Assembly (NCBI RefSeq): GCF_900115495.1
Contig: NZ_FOWR01000010.1
Span: 93,052-146,238, forward strand
DNA: 53,187 nucleotides
Origin: Enterovibrio norvegicus DSM 15893
Lineage (GTDB): Bacteria; Pseudomonadota; Gammaproteobacteria; Enterobacterales; Vibrionaceae
Direction of reading: 5' to 3'
Position numbers and translations under genes: made by a program. A model generated the notes under the pieces. The model did not search any database. It saw only the letters and a program-made list of their open reading frames with translations, and was not told where the DNA came from. This document shows positions 1 to 8,326 of the stretch, piece after piece (within the stretch, counting starts at the first letter, position 1; every line of letters starts with the position of its first letter).

Positions 1-8
1 AAACTCGT

Positions 9-93
9 GGTGGGATTCCCGAGTGGCCAAAGGGATCAGACTGTAAATCTGACGGCTCCGCCTTCGAAGGTTCGAATCCTTCTCCCACCACCA
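9..93 (+). tRNA. tRNA-Tyr (anticodon GTA)
   Basis: This is a complete class II tRNA. A 7-bp acceptor stem pairs positions 9-15 with 83-89, the discriminator is A90 and the CCA end is encoded at 91-93. The anticodon arm at 36-52 carries GTA at 43-45 in the loop CTGTAAA, and the T arm contains TTCGAAT. The long variable arm is expected for tyrosine tRNA. The window starts only 8 bases upstream, so other tRNA genes may precede it. Confidence 0.96.
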
Positions 94-100
94 TCTTTGC

Positions 101-129
101 AAAAGCCAGCTCATTGAGCTGGCTTTTTT
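101..129 (+). terminator. Rho-independent terminator after tRNA-Tyr
   Basis: An inverted repeat AAAAGCCAGCTCA/TGAGCTGGCTTTT starts 8 bases after the CCA end and runs into six Ts. It is probably the end of the tRNA transcript. The A-rich left arm means it could also work for the minus-strand gene that ends at 178. Confidence 0.85.
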
Positions 130-177
130 GCGTTTAGGCTTTCTTACCTGCCTAGCGTTAGATCGCCTTGACGTGAT

Positions 178-1146
178 TTACGCGCTTAACGCCTCTCTGC
201 CGTGCGGCGTCCACAAATCCTGCTCAGGCCCTTTTGGCACAATGCGCGTTGGGTTAATGGTTCCGTGGCTGTAATAATAGTGACGCTTGATGTGTTCCAT
301 GTTCACGGTGTCTGCCACGCCTTCCACTTGATACAACTCTTTCATGTAATTGAAGATATTGCAGTAATCCGCAATTTGCTGACGGTTACACTTGAAATGA
401 CCCACATACACGGCGTCGAAACGCACTAACGTGGTGAACAATCGCCAATCCGCTTCTGTGATGCGTCCGCCCGTCAGGAAGCGACTTGTCGCCAAATGCG
501 CATCAAGACAATCTAGCGCAGCAAAGAGTTGGTCAAACGCGCTTTCATACGCCTCTTGTGTCGTCGCAAATCCACAGCGGTATACCCCATTATTCACGTT
601 GGGATAAACATGCGCATTCCACTCTTCGATGCTGTTGCGTAGCGCCTCAGGGTAATAATCATCGGTATTCCCTGTCACATCATTGAACGCAGTGTTGAAC
701 ATACGAATGATTTCAGACGACTCATTGCTCACGATGGTCTCTGTCTTTTTGTCCCAAAGCACTGGCACGGTGACACGCCCGGTGTAATCCCCTTTGGCTT
801 TGGTGTAAAGCTGATGCATGAAATCAAAACCGTAGAGCGATTCTGGTTCATCAAATGCCCACCCGCTTTCCAGCATGTCAGCACTGACGATGCTTAAACC
901 AATGTGTGATTCGAGCCCTTTGAGCTTGCGGAAAATCAGCGTGCGGTGCGCCCAAGGACACGCGAGAGAAACATAAAGATGGTATCGACCAGACTCAGCA
1001 GAAAACCCTGCATCACCCGTAGGCCCAGCCTCGCCATTGGGTGTTACCCAAGAACGAAAACCCGCGTCTTCTCGAATAAACTTCCCGTTCGACGCTTTGG
1101 TGTCATACCAAACATCATGCCAAACGCCGTCGACTAACTTACCCAT
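178..1146 (-). CDS. yqjG: Glutathionyl-hydroquinone reductase (YqjG/ECM4 family GST)
   Basis: A 322-residue protein of the Xi-class glutathione transferases, which use a catalytic cysteine to reduce glutathionyl-hydroquinones and return the hydroquinone and GSSG. The active-site motif ACPWAHR is visible with Cys63, in the usual place after the N-terminal strand. The conserved N-terminal GxFxR segment and the C-terminal helical domain (about 160-310) are present, and the length fits the family. ATG at 1146 is preceded by AAGGAG. It is monocistronic, cytoplasmic and has no signal peptide. Family assignment is strong; the physiological substrate is unknown. Confidence 0.9.
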   Translation of the reverse strand: MGKLVDGVWHDVWYDTKASNGKFIREDAGFRSWVTPNGEAGPTGDAGFSAESGRYHLYVSLACPWAHRTLIFRKLKGLESHIGLSIVSADMLESGWAFDEPESLYGFDFMHQLYTKAKGDYTGRVTVPVLWDKKTETIVSNESSEIIRMFNTAFNDVTGNTDDYYPEALRNSIEEWNAHVYPNVNNGVYRCGFATTQEAYESAFDQLFAALDCLDAHLATSRFLTGGRITEADWRLFTTLVRFDAVYVGHFKCNRQQIADYCNIFNYMKELYQVEGVADTVNMEHIKRHYYYSHGTINPTRIVPKGPEQDLWTPHGREALSA

Positions 1147-1307
1147 TATGTTTCTCCTTCAACACGATGGTGGAAAGTATAAAAAGTAAGGCATAAAAAG
1201 TCGGCATGACAAACTTGTTAGTGTTGTTCTAGTTTTTTGAACAAGATGCATCGCCAAATTGCACACCCACTGAAATCACATCAACGAAGTTTATTGCGGC
1301 AGAAACA

Positions 1308-1335
1308 CATCGGGCTGCAAAAATGCAGCCCGATG
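1308..1335 (-). terminator. Hairpin after the lipoprotein gene
   Basis: A perfect 11-bp inverted repeat (CATCGGGCTGC/GCAGCCCGATG) with a 6-base loop lies just past the stop of the minus-strand lipoprotein gene. The tract that follows on the minus strand is only moderately T-rich, so it may be a terminator or a 3' stabilising hairpin. Confidence 0.6.
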
Positions 1336-1352
1336 GGGAATGATCAACGCGT

Positions 1353-1784
1353 CTATTTTTGCTTACCGCCAAGGTAGCTAATATTGAATGTCACGTTGCT
1401 GGCAGCACTGCCATCAGGATAGGATTCGTTGATGGTGATTTCATCGCCATCAATCACAAAGCGAATCGTTGGATCTTGGGCTTGATCACGCCAGCGACCT
1501 TCATTTTGAGACCATATTGCGCGGGTCTTATTCACCTTGCAGCGAACGTGCCATTTGCCACCGTCATCAGGACGTCGGTAAGACATGTAATAAATGTTGA
1601 GCTCGGTCTCGGCTTCCACGACCACTTTATCCACAGTCATCACGGTTGGGCTTTTCTTTTTGATCGCGGCAATACTGGCTTTGCATATCTGCTCAGTGGT
1701 GAAGTCGCCAAATTCACCACAGCCAGACAACATCGCTGTCACTAGCACCACCAAGCTGGCTTTAAACAAGGTCACTATTCTCAT
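1353..1784 (-). CDS. Small hypothetical lipoprotein
   Basis: A 143-residue predicted lipoprotein. The N-terminus has a short basic start, a hydrophobic stretch and the lipobox LSGC with Cys22, so signal peptidase II cleavage and membrane anchoring are expected. The mature part has one more pair of cysteines (Cys34 and Cys82) that could form a disulfide, and its alternating strands suggest a small beta-rich periplasmic domain. ATG at 1784 is preceded by GGGAGG. I do not recognise the family, and neither neighbour suggests a role. Confidence 0.75.
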   Translation of the reverse strand: MRIVTLFKASLVVLVTAMLSGCGEFGDFTTEQICKASIAAIKKKSPTVMTVDKVVVEAETELNIYYMSYRRPDDGGKWHVRCKVNKTRAIWSQNEGRWRDQAQDPTIRFVIDGDEITINESYPDGSAASNVTFNISYLGGKQK

Positions 1785-2026
1785 TAACTGCCTCCCTCAC
1801 GTCGTGAAACACCACAACAAAGAATTTGCGAGTAACGCGTTGATTGCCAATCAATCTCTATTAAGCGCATGATTTTGCTTACAGCATAGTTGCAACCAAG
1901 AGATTTTGCTTCTATGTAGACACAGAAGCTTCGTCTTACTCACTGTTTTCTCAGCCCAAATGCGTTTATATGCGGTACACTGGGGATCGCTCGACGTATT
2001 TCACAAACAAAGAGAAGAAAAAGCGA

Positions 2027-2833
2027 ATGAAAGTCATCTCATTTAATATCAATGGCCTACGTGCCCGCCTTCATCAACTTCAAGCCCTCATCGAAAAACA
2101 CCAACCGGATGTGATTGGCTTGCAGGAAATCAAAGTACACGACGAAGCATTTCCGCTCGAAGACGTCGAAGCCATGGGTTACAAGGTGTATTTTCACGGC
2201 CAAAAAGCCCACTACGGTGTCGCGATGTTGTGTAAGGAAGAACCTATCAAGGTGCAAAAAGGCTTCCCAACTGACGAGGAAGACGCACAACGCCGCATGA
2301 TCATGGCAACCTTCAAGCAAGATGACGGCAGTGAAGTGACGGTGTTAAACGGTTACTTCCCGCAGGGCGAAAACATTGCCCATGAGACCAAGTACCCTGC
2401 CAAAATTAAGTTCTACAAAGATTTGATGACCTACCTTAACGACGCACATACCAATGACGAAAACGTGATTGTGATGGGCGACATCAATATCAGCCCTATC
2501 GATCTTGATATCGGTATCGGCGACGTCAACCGCAAGCGCTGGCTGAAAACTGGTAAGTGTTCATTCCAGCCAGAAGAACGTGAAATGCTCGCGACCTTGA
2601 TGAATTGGGGCTTTGTGGACACCTTCCGCCAGCAATTCCCAGACGCAGACGATAAATTCTCGTGGTTCGATTACCGCTCACGCGGCTTTGACGACAACCG
2701 CGGCCTGCGCATTGATGTGGTACTGGCTACCGCCCCGCTCGCGGCGAAGTGCATCGATACCGGCATTGATTACGAACTGCGCGGCATTGAAAAGCCGTCA
2801 GACCACGCGCCAATTTGGGCGGAATTTAAGTAA
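2027..2833 (+). CDS. xthA: Exodeoxyribonuclease III
   Basis: This is the AP endonuclease and 3'-5' exonuclease of base excision repair, 268 residues from the chosen ATG, the same length as E. coli XthA. An in-frame upstream ATG at 1970 would add 19 lysine-rich residues and was rejected, because the family starts at [10 protein letters not shown] and a purine-rich AGAGAAG lies before 2027. Catalytic motifs are visible: LQEIK with Glu34, GDINISP for the Asp/Asn pair near 151-153, and the C-terminal SDHAP with the catalytic His. It is soluble and monocistronic and is followed by a strong terminator. Confidence 0.95.
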   Translation: MKVISFNINGLRARLHQLQALIEKHQPDVIGLQEIKVHDEAFPLEDVEAMGYKVYFHGQKAHYGVAMLCKEEPIKVQKGFPTDEEDAQRRMIMATFKQDDGSEVTVLNGYFPQGENIAHETKYPAKIKFYKDLMTYLNDAHTNDENVIVMGDINISPIDLDIGIGDVNRKRWLKTGKCSFQPEEREMLATLMNWGFVDTFRQQFPDADDKFSWFDYRSRGFDDNRGLRIDVVLATAPLAAKCIDTGIDYELRGIEKPSDHAPIWAEFK

Positions 2834-2840
2834 TTCAGGG

Positions 2841-2982
2841 TCGAGAAAGAGCAGGGTCGAGTCGCGAGTAAGAGCCTAAAGCGAGAAGCGATTCAGCCTC
2901 CTCAACGTAAAAAGCCAGCACTCTCATGCTGGCTTTTTCTTTATCTGCTCTTTTGATCTTTCTCGAGACTGCTCTTTCTCGA
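2841..2982. repeat. Inverted repeat flanking a terminator, with GCGAG-type motifs
   Basis: TCGAGAAAGAGCAG at 2841-2854 recurs as its reverse complement at 2969-2982, on either side of the xthA terminator. The left side also holds GCGAGTAA (2864-2871) and the right side, read on the minus strand, holds ATTGCGAG. These are the same octamers that are tandemly expanded at 8233-8312 and 36603-36666. The segment lies between two convergent genes. Confidence 0.6.
2909..2938 (+). terminator. Bidirectional terminator between xthA and the ABC importer
   Basis: A perfect stem AAAAAGCCAGCA/TGCTGGCTTTTT with a 6-base loop, T-rich on both strands, lies between convergent xthA and the last permease gene. 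Confidence 0.88.
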
Positions 2983-2998
2983 TTCTCGCAATCTGCAG

Positions 2999-3721
2999 TT
3001 AACTCTCCAACGGCCTCAAATGTCTATGCCAGCGTTTTTCCAAACGCTTAAAGCCATACACAATCGTAAACGTCAGACACAAGTAAATCGCAGCCACAAA
3101 CAGGAAGGCATCAAACGGGGCGTAGAAACGCGCGTAGATGTCTCGTGCTGCGCCTGTGAGGTCGATAATGGTAACGACTGAGGCTATTGAGCTGGCGTGC
3201 AGCATGAAGATGACTTCGTTGCTGTACGCAGGCAGTGCGCGACGGAAAGACGATGGCAGGATGATACGGCGCAAAATCGTGAAGCGTGACATGCCATAGG
3301 CCATACCTGCTTCAATTTCGCCGCGAGGCGTCGCCATCATAGAGCCACGCAGGATTTCCGTGGTGTAAGCCGCGGTATTAAGCACAAACGCCAGCAAGCA
3401 CGGGTAAAACGCGTCTTCAACCACCGCCCAAAACATGGACTGTTGAATGCCTTCGATGGTCGCCACGCCGTAGTAAATCAAATACAGCTGGAGCAGCAAA
3501 GGGGTGCCACGGAAGATGTAAACGTAAACCCACACTGGGCGGTTAATCCAAGGGTTCTTAGAGGTTCTTGCCACCGCCAAAGGCACAGATAAAATCAAGC
3601 CTAAAAACAAGGAAAGCACAACCAATTGAACCGTCACCGTCAAACCACTCCAATAGTGAACAATGGTGGTTGAGGTGAAAATCTCGTTCTGATCGAGAAA
3701 GGCATACAGTGATTCTAACAT
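2999..3721 (-). CDS. hisM: Basic amino acid ABC importer permease (HisM/ArtM type)
   Basis: A 240-residue inner-membrane permease of the polar amino acid family. Several membrane segments are visible (about 20-45, 60-85, 95-120, 190-215). The cytoplasmic EAA loop that contacts the ATPase is present (GEIEAGMAYGMS, then the RRIILP segment). Sequence memory places it closest to HisM of the Lys/Arg/Orn/His importers (VYIFRGTPLLLQL, LPAYSNEVI). It is the last gene of a four-gene operon, 10 bases after the other permease. Gene order matches artPIQM, while the sequence looks HisQM-like, so the exact basic amino acid carried is uncertain. Confidence 0.85.
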   Translation of the reverse strand: MLESLYAFLDQNEIFTSTTIVHYWSGLTVTVQLVVLSLFLGLILSVPLAVARTSKNPWINRPVWVYVYIFRGTPLLLQLYLIYYGVATIEGIQQSMFWAVVEDAFYPCLLAFVLNTAAYTTEILRGSMMATPRGEIEAGMAYGMSRFTILRRIILPSSFRRALPAYSNEVIFMLHASSIASVVTIIDLTGAARDIYARFYAPFDAFLFVAAIYLCLTFTIVYGFKRLEKRWHRHLRPLES

Positions 3722-3731
3722 TCCGCTCTCC

Positions 3732-4433
3732 TTAGCCTCTTACCACACCAGCACTGAACTTACGTTCCAGACGCTTAAGGCCGAGTTCCGACACCGAGGT
3801 GATCAACAGATACACGATGGCAACCGGGATGAAGAATTTAAACGGTTCATTCACCGCGCCCGCCGCCTCTTTCGCAAGGCGCGTCATGTCCGCCAGACCA
3901 ATCACAGAAACCAGTGCCGTGGTTTTCACTAACACGAGCCAGTTGTTACCAATGCCGGGTAAGGCATGGCGCATCATCTGAGGGAACATGATGCGACGGA
4001 AAACCATCCAGTTGCTCATGCCATACGCAGTGCCTGCTTCCAGCTGACCGCGGTCAACCGCAAGGAATGCGCCGCGGAAGGTTTCCGCCATGTACGCACC
4101 GAAAATGAAACCTATGGTCGACACACCCGCAGTGAATTCATCAACGTTAAAGAACACGTCGATTTCATAGCTGTCATAAAGCCAATCAGAAAAGTTGTTG
4201 AGCATGATCTGAACGCCGAAGAAGATCAGCAACATCAGTACCAAGTCAGGCACGCCGCGAACCACGGTGGAATATAACGTTGCTGCGCCACGCGCTATGC
4301 GATTTTTTGAGAGACGCGCCATTGCTGTGATCAAACCGAGCAACAATGCGATCACCGCTGATAACACCGCCAATTGAACGGTCAGAATTGCGCCCATAAA
4401 TATGGAAGGGCCATAACCATGCAGATCTAACAT
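3732..4433 (-). CDS. hisQ: Basic amino acid ABC importer permease (HisQ/ArtQ type)
   Basis: A 233-residue inner-membrane permease that forms the heterodimeric channel with the HisM-type subunit. ATG at 4433 was chosen because a strong GGAGGAAAGG lies directly upstream; a GTG five codons earlier falls inside that ribosome-binding site. The motif RGVPDLVLMLLIFFGVQ is typical of HisQ, and the EAA loop (QLEAGTAYGMSNWMVFRRI) is intact. It lies between the binding protein and the HisM-type gene. The substrate is probably arginine, lysine, ornithine or histidine. Confidence 0.85.
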   Translation of the reverse strand: MLDLHGYGPSIFMGAILTVQLAVLSAVIALLLGLITAMARLSKNRIARGAATLYSTVVRGVPDLVLMLLIFFGVQIMLNNFSDWLYDSYEIDVFFNVDEFTAGVSTIGFIFGAYMAETFRGAFLAVDRGQLEAGTAYGMSNWMVFRRIMFPQMMRHALPGIGNNWLVLVKTTALVSVIGLADMTRLAKEAAGAVNEPFKFFIPVAIVYLLITSVSELGLKRLERKFSAGVVRG

Positions 4434-4478
4434 CCTTTCCTCCTGCACGTAAAAAACCGATAGACACCCAATCGGTCA

Positions 4479-4503
4479 AAAGGGAGCACGTCCTGCTCCC
4501 TTT
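4479..4503 (-). terminator. Intra-operon hairpin between binding protein and permease genes
   Basis: A 10-bp stem AAAGGGAGCA/TGCTCCCTTT with a 5-base loop sits between the binding-protein gene and hisQ, followed on the minus strand by TTTT-G. A second short repeat (ACCGAT/ATCGGT, 4456-4476) lies next to it. Such hairpins commonly lower expression of permeases relative to the abundant binding protein; that role here is inferred. Confidence 0.6.
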
Positions 4504-4593
4504 GGAACATTCTGCATATCATTGACATACAGGGTATTGCTTTAGCATGTGGGCAAACGTTCTCGTTGAACCTTCGCCCACATTAGAGAGTCA

Positions 4594-5358
4594 TTACATT
4601 TTGATGTCGTACTTGAAGTACTTGTTCATGATCTCTTCGTACTTGCCGTTTGATTTTACTTCATCCAGTGACTTGTTGAAGATAGCCAGTAGGTCTTTGT
4701 CACGCTTACGCATTGCCGCACCTACACCGCCACCCAGTTGGATGTTCTCGCCAACGGTTTTGAAGTTAGCACCGTCAGATGCACCCAAAATCGCTGCTTC
4801 ACCCACAGGGAAATCAATCAGAACCAAGTCAAGGCGACCGCCTTGCAGATCCAGCACCAAGTCATCACCGGTTGTGTAACGCTTGATCTCAGCCACTTTA
4901 CCGAAGGTATCCGTTGCGTGGTTATCTTGGATCGTACCGCGCTGAACACCAATACGCTTACCTTTCAGTGATGCAACATCACTTGGGTTTAGGTTTGATA
5001 CTTTTGGTGCGAAGTAACCGCTTGGCGTGTTGTAGTAAGGCTTAGTGAAAGCGACCTGCTTCGCACGCTCTTCGGTGATCGACATTGAAGAGAAAATAAC
5101 ATCATACTTACGCGCTTTAAGACCTGGAATGATGCCATCCCATGCCTGAACGACCCAGCTACAGTTGAGCTTGGCGTTTTCACACACAGCGTTACCCAAA
5201 TCCACCTCAAAACCCGTCAAGGTGCCATCTGGCGCTTTGTATTCGAATGGTTCGTAAGGAACGTCAACAGCGATGCGAACATCTGTCCAATCTTTAGCTT
5301 GAACTGCTGTCGCGCCAAGTGCTGCTGTTACTGCAGCTGCAACTAACCATTTTTTCAT
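4594..5358 (-). CDS. Periplasmic Lys/Arg/Orn/His-binding protein of the ABC importer
   Basis: A 254-residue family 3 solute-binding protein. A clear signal peptide (MKKWLVAAAVTAALG, cleavage after AVQA near residue 21) is followed by the two-lobed fold. The ligand-pocket segments are recognisable: the PYEPFEY strand near the start, GFEVDL, a D-x-I hinge (KYDVIFSSMSIT) and the KGKRIGVQRGT segment typical of ArgT/HisJ/ArtJ. ATG at 5358 follows GGAGAC. It is the second gene of the importer operon and should deliver a basic amino acid to the HisQ/HisM-type channel. Which of arginine, lysine, ornithine or histidine it binds cannot be told by eye. Confidence 0.88.
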   Translation of the reverse strand: MKKWLVAAAVTAALGATAVQAKDWTDVRIAVDVPYEPFEYKAPDGTLTGFEVDLGNAVCENAKLNCSWVVQAWDGIIPGLKARKYDVIFSSMSITEERAKQVAFTKPYYNTPSGYFAPKVSNLNPSDVASLKGKRIGVQRGTIQDNHATDTFGKVAEIKRYTTGDDLVLDLQGGRLDLVLIDFPVGEAAILGASDGANFKTVGENIQLGGGVGAAMRKRDKDLLAIFNKSLDEVKSNGKYEEIMNKYFKYDIKM

Positions 5359-5472
5359 CTTGATGTCTCCTTAGGTACTTAACACGAACGGCAAAACTCC
5401 ATCGCCATCCGCCGAATTGTCACATTTGCGTTGAATTGCTCTCTATTAGTATTAGCAAACACAAACGGATAA

Positions 5473-6243
5473 TTAGTAAATTGACGATATAAACTGCTGT
5501 AAACGCTCTGACTCAGGGTTGCTGAATAGCTTTTCAGGGTGCCCTTGTTCTTCAACAAGGCCTTGGTGTAAGAACATCACATGGTTAGACACATCACGGG
5601 CAAACGCCATTTCGTGTGTCACAACCAACATGGTGCGCCCTTCTTCTGCAAGGATTTTCATTACATTTAGAACTTCACCGACCAACTCAGGGTCGAGTGC
5701 AGAAGTTGGCTCATCAAACAGCAAAGCTTCTGGCTCAACCGCCAATGCGCGCGCAATCGCGGCACGCTGCTGTTGACCACCTGAAAGATGACCGGGGTAA
5801 TAGTCACGGCGCTCGTACAAACCAACACGCTGCAAATAAGCTTCCGCGCGTTCAATGGCTTCTGCTTTTGGTACGCCGAGAACATGAATAGGGGCTTCGA
5901 TGACATTTTCCATCACCGTCATGTGAGACCAAAGGTTGAACCCTTGGAATACCATTGCAAGACGCGAGCGAATGCGTTGCACTTGCTTTTCGCTCACTGG
6001 CACAGCAATGCCGCCACGCCCTGGCTTCATTTCGATCAATTCACCATTGACCCAAATTTCACCGCTGGTAGGTGTTTCGAGGAGATTGATGCAGCGAAGA
6101 AACGTACTCTTACCTGAACCGGAAGAGCCGATAATAGAGATAACATCGCCGCCATTCGCGTCGAGAGAGATCCCTTTCAATACTTCATGTTGACCAAATG
6201 TTTTGTGAAGGTCTTTAATTTGCAGCGCTACTGCTTCGCTCAT
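5473..6243 (-). CDS. hisP: Basic amino acid ABC importer ATPase (HisP/ArtP type)
   Basis: A 256-residue ATPase that powers the importer. Walker A (GSSGSGKST), the Q-loop in FQGFNLWSHMTV, the signature LSGGQQQR, Walker B (LLFDEPTSALDP) and the switch His (VVTHEM) are all present, so it should be active. The start was set at ATG 6243, which follows AGGAGT at good spacing; ATG 6261 and a codon at 6285 further upstream have poorer ribosome-binding sites. It is the first gene of the operon, so the promoter should lie in 6244-6595. The sequence is closest to HisP, and the order P-J-Q-M resembles the art operon. Confidence 0.9.
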   Translation of the reverse strand: MSEAVALQIKDLHKTFGQHEVLKGISLDANGGDVISIIGSSGSGKSTFLRCINLLETPTSGEIWVNGELIEMKPGRGGIAVPVSEKQVQRIRSRLAMVFQGFNLWSHMTVMENVIEAPIHVLGVPKAEAIERAEAYLQRVGLYERRDYYPGHLSGGQQQRAAIARALAVEPEALLFDEPTSALDPELVGEVLNVMKILAEEGRTMLVVTHEMAFARDVSNHVMFLHQGLVEEQGHPEKLFSNPESERLQQFISSIY

Positions 6244-6595
6244 GCGCCTGACTCCTGTCATTCTTTTTGCACGTTCAATGTGCACACATTCGGCTGTGTG
6301 TTGTTGTTATTTTGTGTATTCACTTTTGGGGTCCGCGCTAAATTGACTATGTTGTAACTTTCTCGCGTGTTACAACACATTCCACTGCGGAAGCCCATTT
6401 ATTTGAAAATAACATCCATCACTTCCAGCAGCAACAATTTGTTAACCTTCAACAAATTAAAATTTAAGTCATATAAATCGCATAAATACTCAGAGCGATT
6501 TCTGTGCACTGCGTCGATAACATTGATGCATAGTTAGGGTTAGTGTAGGGTGTATTCGGTGAAAAATACTCTTTAAATTCAATACTGAGAGATTC
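6244..6595. other. Divergent intergenic region, importer operon / binding protein
   Basis: About 350 AT-rich bases hold the promoters for the minus-strand importer operon and the plus-strand binding-protein gene. I looked for ArgR-type operators (TGAAT/ATTCA palindromes) and saw only half-matches such as TGTATTCAC near 6315. No gene or strong hairpin is visible. Confidence 0.5.
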
Positions 6596-8248
6596 ATGTT
6601 GCTGCGCTTTTTAACCTTATGTTTCGTGCTGGTGCCTACCATCAGCGCTGCAATGCCCAATACTTTGACAATCATCCCTGAGCTCTCAAATGGTTTCGTG
6701 CGTAACTACAACCCATTTCGCAGCGATACGTTGGCGACGACTCATGACTTTGTCTATGAACCCCTCATGGTATTCGACAATGGCACGCCCCATTTTCGTT
6801 TGGCTGAACGCTATGTTCTCTCGCCTGATTTAACAGGCATCACCCTGTATTTACGTGATGGGATCACTTGGTCTGATGGTGCACCATTCTCGAGCGATGA
6901 TGTCGTCTACAGTTTGTCTCTGCTGAATAAACAACCAGAACTGGATTACAATTCACTGGGTAAGTGGGTCGAACGTGTCGAAAAACGTGGTAAAAATGAG
7001 GTATACGTCTCGTTAAGTCAGCCTAACGCGCAAATCGCAGAACGTTTAGCAGACGCCATCATTGTGCCCAAACACAAATGGGAAACCATCAAAGGCAAGG
7101 GAAGTTACCTAAACCAACACCCTGTTGGCACAGGCCCTTTCACCACCATCAAAGCCTTTAGCAGCAATAACATTGTTCAATGCCGCAACCCCCATTACTG
7201 GCAGCAAGATGCATTGAAGGTCGATTGCATTCGCTATCCCACCGTCAGAACGAACGATGAATTGATCTCTCGCCTCAGCAGCGGTGAGTTTGATTGGGCA
7301 AGCGCGTTCATTCCAGACATTGAACGTAATTACGCCTCTTACTCCCGTGATTATCACTACTACCACCAGCCCTCAACGATCGTCAGTTTGCTGTTCAACT
7401 TCAAACACGCAAACCCCGACACCCACGCGGTGTTTAATGATGTGCGTTTTCGTCGCGCTGTATCCATGAGTTTGTCTCGCGAACTGCTCATTGATATTGC
7501 CGTTTTTGGCCAGGGCCAAAAAGCCATGTTTGCCAGTGGTGTGGAGTCGAGGTTTGAAGACTGGATTGCCCCGTCAGCCGCCGAGCAACACCTTTACTAC
7601 ATTCGCAAACACACCAAGGTTGCACAACGCTTACTCGATGAAATGGGACTGGCTGATACGAATGGCGATGGCTACCGTGAATTACCCTCGGGCAACCCCC
7701 TTGAGCTGTCGATCATTGCCCCATCTGGGTGGAGTGATTTCACGTCAGCCGCCAATGTGATCAGCGAAATGATGAGCACGGCGGGCTTAAAGGTGTCGGT
7801 AAAAGAATTGCCTTACCCGAAATACATCGAAGACATGGCGCTGGCGAACTACGACATTAGCATTACTAACTATCCGTCGGGCAACACACCATTTCTCTAT
7901 TTGAACGAAGCCTTCAACAGTGATTATCAAACGCCAAGTTCGCCGCGTTTCGCGCACCATTTTTATAAAGATGAAGTGATCGATAACTTGCTGAGTGATT
8001 TTCTTCTTCAAACAGCACCCAGTGCACAGCGCGATGTGGTTAATAAGCTGCACCTGCGCATTGCAGAACAGCAAATCACCGTGCCGCTTTATTACAAGCT
8101 TGAAACCGTGGAATACACGTCAACACGCTATAAAGGCTGGCACACAGAAAGAGGGAAACCTGCCGTTCCGCCCATTTGGCCGACAGAGAGAATGCGTTTG
8201 ATTCAGTTGCTGGATCTGTACCCGACCGAAACGCGAGTAAGCGAGTAA
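6596..8248 (+). CDS. Family 5 extracellular solute-binding protein, chitin-oligosaccharide-binding-protein-like
   Basis: A 550-residue periplasmic binding protein of the oligopeptide/oligosaccharide ABC class. A signal peptide (residues 1-18, ending ISA) precedes LTIIPE. The stretches VRNYNPF, FVYEPLMVF, CRNPHYW, the SGEFDW segment and PSGWSDF closely recall the Vibrio chitin-oligosaccharide-binding protein (CBP), so a beta-linked oligosaccharide ligand is a reasonable guess. No permease or ATPase genes are nearby, so it either shares another system's transporter or acts as a sensor. CBP of Vibrio represses the chitin sensor ChiS, a known precedent for a non-transport role. The last codons and the stop lie inside the octamer repeat at 8233. 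Confidence 0.82.
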   Translation: MLLRFLTLCFVLVPTISAAMPNTLTIIPELSNGFVRNYNPFRSDTLATTHDFVYEPLMVFDNGTPHFRLAERYVLSPDLTGITLYLRDGITWSDGAPFSSDDVVYSLSLLNKQPELDYNSLGKWVERVEKRGKNEVYVSLSQPNAQIAERLADAIIVPKHKWETIKGKGSYLNQHPVGTGPFTTIKAFSSNNIVQCRNPHYWQQDALKVDCIRYPTVRTNDELISRLSSGEFDWASAFIPDIERNYASYSRDYHYYHQPSTIVSLLFNFKHANPDTHAVFNDVRFRRAVSMSLSRELLIDIAVFGQGQKAMFASGVESRFEDWIAPSAAEQHLYYIRKHTKVAQRLLDEMGLADTNGDGYRELPSGNPLELSIIAPSGWSDFTSAANVISEMMSTAGLKVSVKELPYPKYIEDMALANYDISITNYPSGNTPFLYLNEAFNSDYQTPSSPRFAHHFYKDEVIDNLLSDFLLQTAPSAQRDVVNKLHLRIAEQQITVPLYYKLETVEYTSTRYKGWHTERGKPAVPPIWPTERMRLIQLLDLYPTETRVSE

Positions 8249-8312
8249 GCGAGTAAGCGAGTAAGCGAGTAAGCGAGTAAGTGAGTAAGTGAGTAAGTGA
8301 GTAAGTGAGTAA
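8233..8312. repeat. Octanucleotide tandem repeat, 10 units
   Basis: Six perfect copies of GCGAGTAA (8233-8280) are followed by four of GTGAGTAA (8281-8312). The binding-protein gene stops on the TAA of the second unit, and the convergent TPR gene ends at 8327, so the array fills nearly all of the intergenic gap. The period is not a multiple of three and each unit contains TAA, so every frame closes within 24 bases. Confidence 0.95.
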
Positions 8313-8326
8313 AGAAGATACTCGCT

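Noticed and set aside
1970-2026. N-terminal extension of xthA
   Set aside because: Family length and start (268 residues, [10 protein letters not shown]) favour ATG 2027.
6244-6595. Possible ArgR boxes upstream of the importer operon
   Set aside because: Only isolated TATTCA-like half-sites, not a spaced palindrome pair.
8233-8312. Regular short repeats that could suggest CRISPR
   Set aside because: Units are 8 bp and contiguous with no spacers, and no cas genes are present.
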